Positions 27,474 to 33,679 of a stretch of DNA of 64,000 bases are shown piece after piece. A program made the position numbers and the translations under genes. Positions within the stretch are counted from its first letter, which is position 1, and every line of letters begins with the position of its first letter. Source of the DNA: an uncultured Oscillibacter sp. GTDB lineage: Bacteria; Bacillota; Clostridia; Oscillospirales; Oscillospiraceae. The stretch spans positions 1 through 64,000 of the forward strand of contig NZ_CANTJS010000006.1 of assembly GCF_947654275.1 (NCBI RefSeq). The letters are read 5' to 3'. The notes under the pieces were generated by a model that saw nothing but the letters and a program-made list of their open reading frames with translations, ran no database searches and was not told where the DNA came from.

Positions 27474-29441
27474 ATGGACAACAAGAAATTCTATGTCACC
27501 ACACCCATTTATTATCCCTCGGACAAGCTCCACATCGGCCACACCTACTGCACCGTAGCCACCGACGTGCTGGCCCGCTATCACCGCCTGCTGGGGGAGG
27601 ACGTCATGTTCCTCACCGGCACCGACGAGCACGGCCAGAAAATCGAGGAGAAGGCCAAGGAGGCCGGCGTCACCCCCCAGGAATTCGTGGACCGCATCGT
27701 GGAGGGCCCCCGGGGCGTCCGGGACCTGTGGAAGCTGATGAATATTTCCAACGACCGGTTCATCCGCACCACCGACGACTACCATGTCAAAGCCATCCAG
27801 TATATTTTCCGGAAAATGCACGAAAACGGAGACATCTACAAAGGGGCCTACAAGGGCAAATACTGCACCCCCTGCGAGTCCTTCTGGACGGAAAGCCAGC
27901 TGAAGGACGGCTGCTGTCCCGACTGCGGCCGCCCCGTCAAGGACGCCGAAGAGGAGGCCTATTTCTTCCGCCTGAGCAAGTATGCCGATAAAATCCGGGA
28001 CCTGCTGGAGAACACCGATTTCCTGGAGCCCCGGAGCCGGGTCCACGAGATGGTGAAAAACTTCATCGACCCCGGCCTTGAGGATCTCTGCGTCTCCCGG
28101 ACCAGCTTCTCCTGGGGCGTGCCGGTGGACTTTGATCCCGGCCACGTGGTCTACGTCTGGGTGGACGCCCTTTCCAACTATATCACCGCCCTGGGCTATG
28201 GAAACGACCGGTATGACGACTATGACAAGGGCTGGTGGCCCGGCGTCAACATCGTGGGCAAGGAGATTGTGCGCTTCCACTCCATCATCTGGCCCGCCAT
28301 GCTCATGAGCCTGGGGGAGCCGGCGCCCAAGAAGTGCTTCGGTCACGGCTGGCTGCTGCTGGACGGCGGCAAGATGTCCAAATCCAAGGGCAACGTGGTG
28401 GACCCCTATATTCTGGCGGAGCAGTTCGGCGTGGACGCCCTGCGCTTCTTCCTCATGCGGACCTTCCCCTTCGGCTCCGACGGCAACTTCTCCAACGAGC
28501 TCTTGATCCAGACCATCAACACCGATCTCGCCAACGACCTGGGCAACCTGGTCTCCCGCACCACCGCCATGGCGGGCAAATACTTTGGCGGCACCCTGCC
28601 CACGGCCCGGAGCTATGACAAGGAGAAGGACGACGAGCTGGTGTCCCTGGTGCTGGGTCTCCGGGAGAAGTACGAGGACGCCATGGAGCACTACGCTCCC
28701 CACAAGGCTCTGGAGGAGATTTTCAAGGTCATCCAGCGGGCCAACAAATATATCGACGAGAATATGCCCTGGGCCCTGGCCAAGGACATGGAGGCCAACG
28801 GCCCCCGTCTGGCCAGCGTCCTGTACCACCTGCTGGAGGCCACCCGCATCTGCGGCATCCTGCTGACCCCCTTCATGCCCCAGCGCATGGAAAAGCTCTT
28901 CGAGCAGATCGGCGCGGAGGAGAACTGCCGCACCTGGCTCAGCGCCTCCATGTGGGCGGCCCTGGACGCGGACGTCACCGTCACCAAGGGTGAAAACCTC
29001 TTCCCCCGGGTGGATATGGACAAGGCCCTGGAGGAGCTGGAGGCCGCCGTGGAGGCCGCCCGTCAGGCGGAGTCCGGCGTGGAGCTGGAGCCCCAGAATC
29101 CGGAAAAGGTGGACTTCGACACCTTCTGCAAGTCCGATTTCCGGGCCGTGAAGGTGAAGGCCTGCGAGGCGGTGAAGAAGAGCGACAAGCTGCTGCGCTT
29201 CACCCTGGACGACGGCACCGGCACGGACCGGCAGATTCTCTCCGGCATCCACAAGTGGTATGAGCCGGAGACGTTAGTGGGCAAGACCCTGGTAGCCATT
29301 GTGAACCTGCCGCCCCGGAAGATGATGGGTCTGGAGAGCAACGGCATGCTGATTTCCGCCGTCCACAAGGAGAAGGGGGAGGAATGCCTCCACCTGCTGA
29401 TAGTGGACGACGCCATCCCCGCCGGCGCGAAAATGTGCTGA
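27474..29441 (+). CDS. metG: methionyl-tRNA synthetase
   Basis: This 655-residue enzyme charges tRNA-Met for protein synthesis. The HIGH motif is at residues 20-23 and KMSKS at 300-304. The zinc knuckle has CTPC (131-134) and CCPDC. The C-terminal 110 residues (VDFDTFCKSDFRAVKVKACEAV...) form the EMAP-like tRNA-binding domain that dimerises the enzyme. The ATG at 27474 has an AAAGGAG site. It is monocistronic, with its own promoter and the terminator at 29451. Confidence 0.97.
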   Translation: MDNKKFYVTTPIYYPSDKLHIGHTYCTVATDVLARYHRLLGEDVMFLTGTDEHGQKIEEKAKEAGVTPQEFVDRIVEGPRGVRDLWKLMNISNDRFIRTTDDYHVKAIQYIFRKMHENGDIYKGAYKGKYCTPCESFWTESQLKDGCCPDCGRPVKDAEEEAYFFRLSKYADKIRDLLENTDFLEPRSRVHEMVKNFIDPGLEDLCVSRTSFSWGVPVDFDPGHVVYVWVDALSNYITALGYGNDRYDDYDKGWWPGVNIVGKEIVRFHSIIWPAMLMSLGEPAPKKCFGHGWLLLDGGKMSKSKGNVVDPYILAEQFGVDALRFFLMRTFPFGSDGNFSNELLIQTINTDLANDLGNLVSRTTAMAGKYFGGTLPTARSYDKEKDDELVSLVLGLREKYEDAMEHYAPHKALEEIFKVIQRANKYIDENMPWALAKDMEANGPRLASVLYHLLEATRICGILLTPFMPQRMEKLFEQIGAEENCRTWLSASMWAALDADVTVTKGENLFPRVDMDKALEELEAAVEAARQAESGVELEPQNPEKVDFDTFCKSDFRAVKVKACEAVKKSDKLLRFTLDDGTGTDRQILSGIHKWYEPETLVGKTLVAIVNLPPRKMMGLESNGMLISAVHKEKGEECLHLLIVDDAIPAGAKMC

Positions 29442-29450
29442 TTTGGAAAA

Positions 29451-29480
29451 CAGGAGGGGCGGAACCCCTCCTGTCCTGCT
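29451..29480 (+). terminator. terminator of metG
   Basis: CAGGAGGGG (29451-29459) pairs with CCCCTCCTG (29465-29473), followed by TCCTGCTTTT. Confidence 0.75.
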
Positions 29481-29508
29481 TTTACGATGATTCGGAGAGG
29501 TGATGCAC

Positions 29509-29736
29509 ATGTATCCCAGAATTCGTGATATGCGTGAGGACCATGATCTGACGCAGACCCAGCTGGCCAAGCTGCTGGATATGTCCCAAACCGGCTATTC
29601 CAAATACGAGACAGGGGAAAATGACATCCCTGTCGACATCCTGAGCAAGCTGGCGGACCTCTATCATACCAGCATGGACTATCTGGCGGGCCGCACAGAT
29701 CAGCGGAAGCCTTACCCCAGGAAAACAAATACCTGA
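29509..29736 (+). CDS. small XRE-family regulator
   Basis: This 75-residue protein is a complete Cro/C1 HTH (RIRDMREDHDLTQTQLAKLLDMSQTGYSKYETGENDIPVDILSKLADLYHTSMDYLAGRTD). The ATG at 29509 is chosen because GGAGAGG is eight bases upstream and because sister proteins at 29992 and 31209 also begin MY. The target genes are unknown. Confidence 0.85.
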   Translation: MYPRIRDMREDHDLTQTQLAKLLDMSQTGYSKYETGENDIPVDILSKLADLYHTSMDYLAGRTDQRKPYPRKTNT

Positions 29737-29784
29737 GAGCGGGTCATTCGTGGTTTTTTGCAGGGCGTGTCCAACGCGGAAATT

Positions 29785-29935
29785 TTATGCAGGGGCCTGT
29801 CCCGGCCCGTCTTCAGGAAGCCTTGCGCCAGCGGAAGAACGGGCGGGCGCAGAGGCCCGCCCCTACAGGCGTTCTTACGGGGGTCAGGCATAAAGACTGC
29901 CCCATCCTTCTGATAAAATGCGTGAACGGGCCTGT
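29785..29935. repeat. dispersed intergenic repeat, copy 1
   Basis: TTATGCAGGGGCC at the left, CCCTACAGGCGTTCTT in the middle, and CTGATAAAATG near the right end all recur in the same order at 56288-56435. The stretch has several GC hairpins and no gene. It fills the gap between the two XRE genes. Confidence 0.7.
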
Positions 29936-29991
29936 TTAGGTCCCCATCACCCTAACGGCTCCTGCCGTCTGTGCTATCATGTTTCCCGGTG

Positions 29992-30216
29992 ATGTATATG
30001 ACGCAGATGAGAGCGCTTCGGGAGCTTCGCGGCTATTCGCAGAAAAAGATGCAGGAGCTGACGGGGATTGACCGAGGTAATTACTCAAAAATCGAAAACG
30101 GAAAAAGAACGATGACACTTTCCCAATGTATCCGGATTTCCGCGGCCTTAAATACCAGCATTGATTATCTGCTGGGCCGCACGGACTGTCCGGACCCTTA
30201 TCCTCCTGCAAAATAG
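29992..30216 (+). CDS. small XRE-family regulator
   Basis: This 74-residue Cro/C1-type protein (MRALRELRGYSQKKMQELTGIDRGNYSKIENGKRTMTLSQCIRISAALNTSIDYLLGRTD) is similar in length and C-terminus (TSIDYLLGRTD) to the regulators at 29509 and 31209. The ATG at 29992 is chosen by that similarity; the ribosome binding site is weak. It is less GC-rich than its surroundings. Its target is unknown. Confidence 0.78.
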   Translation: MYMTQMRALRELRGYSQKKMQELTGIDRGNYSKIENGKRTMTLSQCIRISAALNTSIDYLLGRTDCPDPYPPAK

Positions 30217-30284
30217 CAGGTTTCGGGAATAATTCCGGCCATTCGGAGAAAACTTCCTGTACCAAACAACAGGAGGCCATCCAT

Positions 30285-30896
30285 ATGCCCGACATGAAAA
30301 ACAGCGAGACTCTGCAAAACCTGATGCGGTCCTTTGCCGGCGAGAGCCAGGCCCGGAACCGCTACACCTTCGCCGCCAATCTCTGCCAGAAGCAGCAGCT
30401 TCACGTCCTGGAGGCGGTTTTTACCTTCACCGCCAACCAGGAAAAGGAGCACGCCGAAATCTTCTACAATCACATGAAGGCCCTGGCAGGGGAGACTGTC
30501 CAGATTGACGGCGGCTATCCCGTGGACATCACCAACAACGTGACGGAGCTCCTCCGCCGGGCCCAGCACAACGAGTATGAGGAACACGACCCGGTTTATC
30601 CCACTTTCGCCGCCGCGGCCCAGAAGGAGGGCTTCCCGGAGGTGGCCGCCTCCTTCCAGCAGATTGCCAAAATCGAGGAGGCCCACGGAAACCGCTTCGG
30701 CCATCTGGCGGACCTGCTGGAGGCGGGGAAGCTCTTCGTCTCCGACACAAAGTGCGGCTGGATGTGCCTGAACTGCGGCCATATCCACGAGGGACTCCAG
30801 GCCCCCAAAACCTGTCCCGTCTGCTCCCACGACCAGGGCTTTTTCATCCGCCTGGAGATGGCGCCCTACGGCGGCAGCGTCCTGAAACGCGCCTGA
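30285..30896 (+). CDS. rubrerythrin
   Basis: This 203-residue peroxide-scavenging iron protein has a ferritin-like di-iron domain (residues about 8-160) with the expected glutamate/histidine ligands (FAGESQARNRY, NQEKEHAE, IAKIEEAHGNRF). A C-terminal rubredoxin-like Fe(Cys)4 site follows (CLNCGHIHEG ... CPVCSHDQGFF). It reduces hydrogen peroxide in anaerobes using rubredoxin or NADH-linked donors. An ACAGGAGG site precedes the ATG, and the gene is followed by a strong terminator. Confidence 0.95.
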   Translation: MPDMKNSETLQNLMRSFAGESQARNRYTFAANLCQKQQLHVLEAVFTFTANQEKEHAEIFYNHMKALAGETVQIDGGYPVDITNNVTELLRRAQHNEYEEHDPVYPTFAAAAQKEGFPEVAASFQQIAKIEEAHGNRFGHLADLLEAGKLFVSDTKCGWMCLNCGHIHEGLQAPKTCPVCSHDQGFFIRLEMAPYGGSVLKRA

Positions 30897-30901
30897 CAGC
30901 C

Positions 30902-30939
30902 AAAAACGGCGGCCGCTCCACTGCGGCCCGCCGTTTTTT
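30902..30939 (+). terminator. terminator of the rubrerythrin gene
   Basis: AAAAACGGCGGCCGC and GCGGCCCGCCGTTTTTT form a GC-rich stem followed by a run of T directly after the stop codon. Confidence 0.85.
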
Positions 30940-30944
30940 CGTTC

Positions 30945-31003
30945 TCAACTCCCGTTTCTCGACTCTCCACTCTCCACTCTCAACTCTCCACTCTCATCTC
31001 TGA
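30945..31003. repeat. CT-rich heptad repeat (ACTCTCC/ACTCTCA)
   Basis: A run of imperfect seven-base units (ACTCTCC, ACTCTCA, ACTCCCG and variants) overlaps the 3' end of the minus-strand XRE gene. The same units occur in reverse complement at 55034-55105. Confidence 0.7.
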
Positions 31004-31209
31004 TAGGGTTCCGCCTCATCGGTCAGCCCCACCAGATAGTCGATGCTGGTGCCGTAAAACAGGGCCAGGGCAATCAGCGCCCCGCTGGGCACGTCCAGCC
31101 CGCCGCTCTCATAGCGGGAATAGGTGGCCTGGGAGACATGGAGCAGCTCCGCCAGCCTCCGCTGAGGCAGATCCCGGTCCTCCCGCAGATCCCGCAGCCG
31201 CCGGTACAT
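30994..31209 (-). CDS. small XRE-family regulator
   Basis: This 71-residue Cro/C1 HTH protein (RLRDLREDRDLPQRRLAELLHVSQATYSRYESGGLDVPSGALIALALFYGTSIDYLVGLTD) is of the same small class as those at 29509 and 29992. AAGGGGGGAA precedes the ATG. Upstream, two copies of an ATRCGAAAATYGCAT site lie between it and the divergent small gene at 31344, so it probably represses both (inference). Confidence 0.85.
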   Translation of the reverse strand: MYRRLRDLREDRDLPQRRLAELLHVSQATYSRYESGGLDVPSGALIALALFYGTSIDYLVGLTDEAEPYQR

Positions 31210-31266
31210 CGCCGTTCCCCCCTTCGTCCGCCGGACCCCGACGCGTTTTCTTTCCTATCTTAGGAT

Positions 31267-31306
31267 ATGCGAAAATTGCATATTGATTTTTATACGAAAA
31301 TCGCAT
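31267..31306. promoter_or_regulatory. two operator-like sites between divergent genes
   Basis: ATGCGAAAATTGCAT (31267-31281) and ATACGAAAATCGCAT (31292-31306) match at 13 of 15 positions, are each partly palindromic, and are spaced 25 bases start to start. They lie in the promoter region shared by the XRE gene and the 57-residue gene, and are the likely binding sites of that XRE protein. Confidence 0.55.
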
Positions 31307-31343
31307 AGAACGGGGAAAAGACTTGGTGGACGGAGGCAGCGGC

Positions 31344-31517
31344 GTGGCAAAGAAAAAGAAGGAACCGGCTGAGAGCTGGCGGATTTGGGTGGATACGGAA
31401 CGGCGGGTGGTCTCTTTTCACGAGGTCCCCGGCGGGCAGCTGCTGGAGTTTTACAGCCGGGAGCTGTTTCAGAGCTGCATCGACCGCTACACCGCCCAGC
31501 GGTACCGCTATCAGTAG
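31344..31517 (+). CDS. small conserved-type protein of unknown function
   Basis: This is a 57-residue protein starting at a GTG with GGAGG seven bases upstream. A lysine-rich start (MAKKKKEPAESW) is followed by a compact beta-like part (IWVDTERRVVSFHEVPGGQLLEFYSRELFQSCIDRYTAQRYRYQ). Divergent from the XRE regulator at 31209. I do not recognise a family. Confidence 0.6.
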   Translation: MAKKKKEPAESWRIWVDTERRVVSFHEVPGGQLLEFYSRELFQSCIDRYTAQRYRYQ

Positions 31518-31571
31518 CGGCGGAGGCTTCGGGGGCTTCGAGAATTTCGGGCATTTCGGGGATTTTTCCAG

Positions 31572-31599
31572 TTGACAAACGGAAAAAACGTGATATGAT
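31572..31599 (+). promoter_or_regulatory. promoter of the T-box/ileS operon
   Basis: A perfect TTGACA (31572-31577), 16 bases and TATGAT (31594-31599) lie directly before the T-box leader. Confidence 0.75.
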
Positions 31600-31605
31600 A
31601 ATTTG

Positions 31606-31885
31606 CAATTGAAGATTATGGCGAAGATAAGGACGAGTAACCCGCTGGCTTCTCCCAAGAGAGCCGCCGTCTGGTGCGAGGCGGTGAGAAGGGACGGGCG
31701 AACATCACCTTGGAGCCTCCTGCTGAAAGACTGCGCGAGTAGGCAAGGACGTGCGGCGGGCGTTACTCCGCCGGCCCGTATCGGCGGGCTGTAAGGGGCC
31801 GCTTTCCGGAAGGAGGCGGCAACGAGAGTGGTACCGCGGAGCGTTTTTGGCCCTCCGTCTCTTGAAAGAGACGGGGGCTTTTTAT
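31606..31885 (+). promoter_or_regulatory. T-box riboswitch, isoleucine type
   Basis: This leader of about 280 bases contains the hallmark T-box sequence AGAGTGGTACCGCG (31825-31838). The bulge TGGT at 31829-31832 matches an uncharged tRNA ending ACCA, as tRNA-Ile does. The specifier is read as ATC (31704-31706) within GAACATCACC, an Ile codon. The terminator GCCCTCCGTCTC/GAGACGGGGGC with T-run (about 31850-31885) completes it. Uncharged tRNA-Ile should stabilise the antiterminator and switch on the genes from 31908 to ileS. Confidence 0.92.
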
Positions 31886-31907
31886 TTTTGGGAAGGGAGG
31901 CTGTGCC

Positions 31908-32675
31908 ATGACAAAAGACGAGTGCCGGGCGTATCTGCCGGACAGCTGGCTGCCGGTGCTTGAAGCGGACCCGGTGCTGTGGGACATTTTCTCCGAGCAT
32001 GAATATCATCTGGAGGAGGAGGCCGTGCCCCCCTTCCTGATACAGGAGCTGCGGGGCGGACACCTGGAGCATCTGCGGCCCCTTCTAGCCCTCTACGGGG
32101 AACCGGGACTGGAATTGCTGCAAGGTCTTCTGGAGATCGACGAGGCCGCCAGGGACACCGCCCAGCTCCGCCTGCCCAACGGCCAGACGGCTTATGCGGG
32201 ATACTTTTTTGCGCGGTTCGGCAGGGAGGACCAGGAGAAGGCCGTGAAAACCGCCAAGAGCTATCTCCGGGCCGTCTGCCGGGTCTATGAAGAGGTGTTT
32301 CACGAACCGTCCCCGGTGGGGCCCCAGGCGGGCGTGCTGCTGCTGACGGGTCAGGAGGCCCGGGACATGCGGGAGAAGGTCCATCAGGCCTATGTCCACG
32401 GGAAGCCCTATCTGCCGGATTTGCAGATTCACGATGAAATGGGCGACTGGTTCGCGGACCTGCCCTGCCGGGAGAACTGCGGCGAGCTGGCGGGCCTGTT
32501 CCACGAGGCCCTCTACCATATCAGCAACGATTACTTTTTGTCCTACTGTCTGCAATGGCCCCTGACGGAGCACCCGGACATGGAAAATCCCTTCCGGCCT
32601 CATTTCCAGCTGTGGAAAATGGGACTGACGCCTCAGTTCTTCCACCACGACCAGATGGCCCTGGTGGACTGCTGA
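31908..32675 (+). CDS. unknown protein under T-box control
   Basis: This 255-residue soluble, acidic, aromatic-rich protein (LPDSWLPVLEADPVLWDIFSEHEYHLEEEAVPPFLIQELRGG) has no signal peptide, membrane segment or motif I recognise. A GGGAGGCTG site precedes the ATG. It is the first gene after the Ile T-box and lies 12 bases before the next unknown gene. The link to isoleucine starvation through the shared leader is the only clue to its role. Confidence 0.75.
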   Translation: MTKDECRAYLPDSWLPVLEADPVLWDIFSEHEYHLEEEAVPPFLIQELRGGHLEHLRPLLALYGEPGLELLQGLLEIDEAARDTAQLRLPNGQTAYAGYFFARFGREDQEKAVKTAKSYLRAVCRVYEEVFHEPSPVGPQAGVLLLTGQEARDMREKVHQAYVHGKPYLPDLQIHDEMGDWFADLPCRENCGELAGLFHEALYHISNDYFLSYCLQWPLTEHPDMENPFRPHFQLWKMGLTPQFFHHDQMALVDC

Positions 32676-32687
32676 AAGGAGCCGCCT

Positions 32688-33329
32688 ATGAATCGAGCGA
32701 AAAAAGAGGCGGCAGACAAATCCGCGCCGGAGCTGAACATTCTTTTCCGGGATACGCCGGAGAAGCTCCGGCCCCTGGCGGAGGAGGCCGCCGAAGCCCT
32801 TTCGGCGCTGCTGCGGGAGCTGGCGGCCATGGAAGACAAAGCCTTTGCCCAATATACCCGCCTGTGCCGTCAGGGCCGGGTCATCGAGTTCCGGGACGGA
32901 GAGCGGAGAGCGTTCACGGACATCCAGGCTTGGAAGGAGGAGAACAAAGCCCGGTTCGCCGCCTTTCTGGACCCTCACTGCACTCAAAAGCTGATCTTAC
33001 AGCGGCGGGGCTGTCTCCATGCCGCTCAGTTTCCCTCCGCGTTCAGCTGCCTGAACACCGGCTGTGAGCTGGCCGTCACCGTGAAAAGCGGGACCAGGGC
33101 GGTGATATGGCTGACGCCCGACGGCGGCAGCGTTTCCTTCGACCTGTCCAATCCGGACGTCCGGTATCTGGTGGAGAGCGCGAAGCGCCGGGGACACAGC
33201 GCGGTGACCTACAGCTTTTTTGAGAAATTCCGCTTTACCCTGAAATGGGAGGGGGAGGACTGGAGACTGGACGAGGTCTTTGTGAGCAGCCTCCACGAGG
33301 ACCGCTGGCGGAGAGATTTTTACTTCTGA
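32688..33329 (+). CDS. unknown protein under T-box control
   Basis: This is a 213-residue soluble protein. The N-terminal half is helical (EKLRPLAEEAAEALSALLRELAAMEDKAFAQYTRL). The C-terminal half is beta-rich (ELAVTVKSGTRAVIWLTPDGGSVSFDLSNP, YSFFEKFRFTLKWEGEDWRLDEVFVSS), in the style of NTF2-like or immunity-type folds, but no family can be named. AAAGGAG precedes the ATG. Confidence 0.7.
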   Translation: MNRAKKEAADKSAPELNILFRDTPEKLRPLAEEAAEALSALLRELAAMEDKAFAQYTRLCRQGRVIEFRDGERRAFTDIQAWKEENKARFAAFLDPHCTQKLILQRRGCLHAAQFPSAFSCLNTGCELAVTVKSGTRAVIWLTPDGGSVSFDLSNPDVRYLVESAKRRGHSAVTYSFFEKFRFTLKWEGEDWRLDEVFVSSLHEDRWRRDFYF

Positions 33330-33400
33330 CTTCTGACTCCCGGCTTCTGAAAAACCGGCGGCCCCCGGGTTTTGGCCCTGCGGGCCGGAAAGGAGCCACC

Positions 33401-33673
33401 ATGAACTGTCCCCAATGCGGCCTTCCCATGGAGGAAGGAAATCTGCATACACAGAAATACCCCTTCTGGACCCGGCAGGAGCTGCGCTTTTTCTGGGACC
33501 CCACCGACAAAGTGGAGATCGGCCCCGCCGGGGACGACGACACCACCGTATTTACCCGGGACCACTTTCCCACGTTTCCCGGGGCTGGGCTCTGCCGGGC
33601 CTGCGGTTTGATTTGTTTTACCGGAACGCTGATTGAAAAATCCAATACAAAACGCAATACAAAAAAGGAGTAA
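33401..33673 (+). CDS. zinc-ribbon protein of the DUF6487 type
   Basis: This is a 90-residue protein. It opens with MNCPQCGLPMEEGNLHTQ and has a second Cys pair (CRACGLICF) near residue 70, giving a four-cysteine zinc site separated by a beta-rich insert. The pattern matches small PF20097-like proteins of unknown role. GGAAAGGAG precedes the ATG. It ends six bases before ileS and so shares its T-box control. Confidence 0.75.
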   Translation: MNCPQCGLPMEEGNLHTQKYPFWTRQELRFFWDPTDKVEIGPAGDDDTTVFTRDHFPTFPGAGLCRACGLICFTGTLIEKSNTKRNTKKE

Positions 33674-33679
33674 TACAAA

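Noticed and set aside
31606-31885. Alternative reading of the T-box specifier as another amino acid
   Set aside because: ATC in GAACATCACC, the TGGT bulge and the presence of ileS in the operon all agree on isoleucine.
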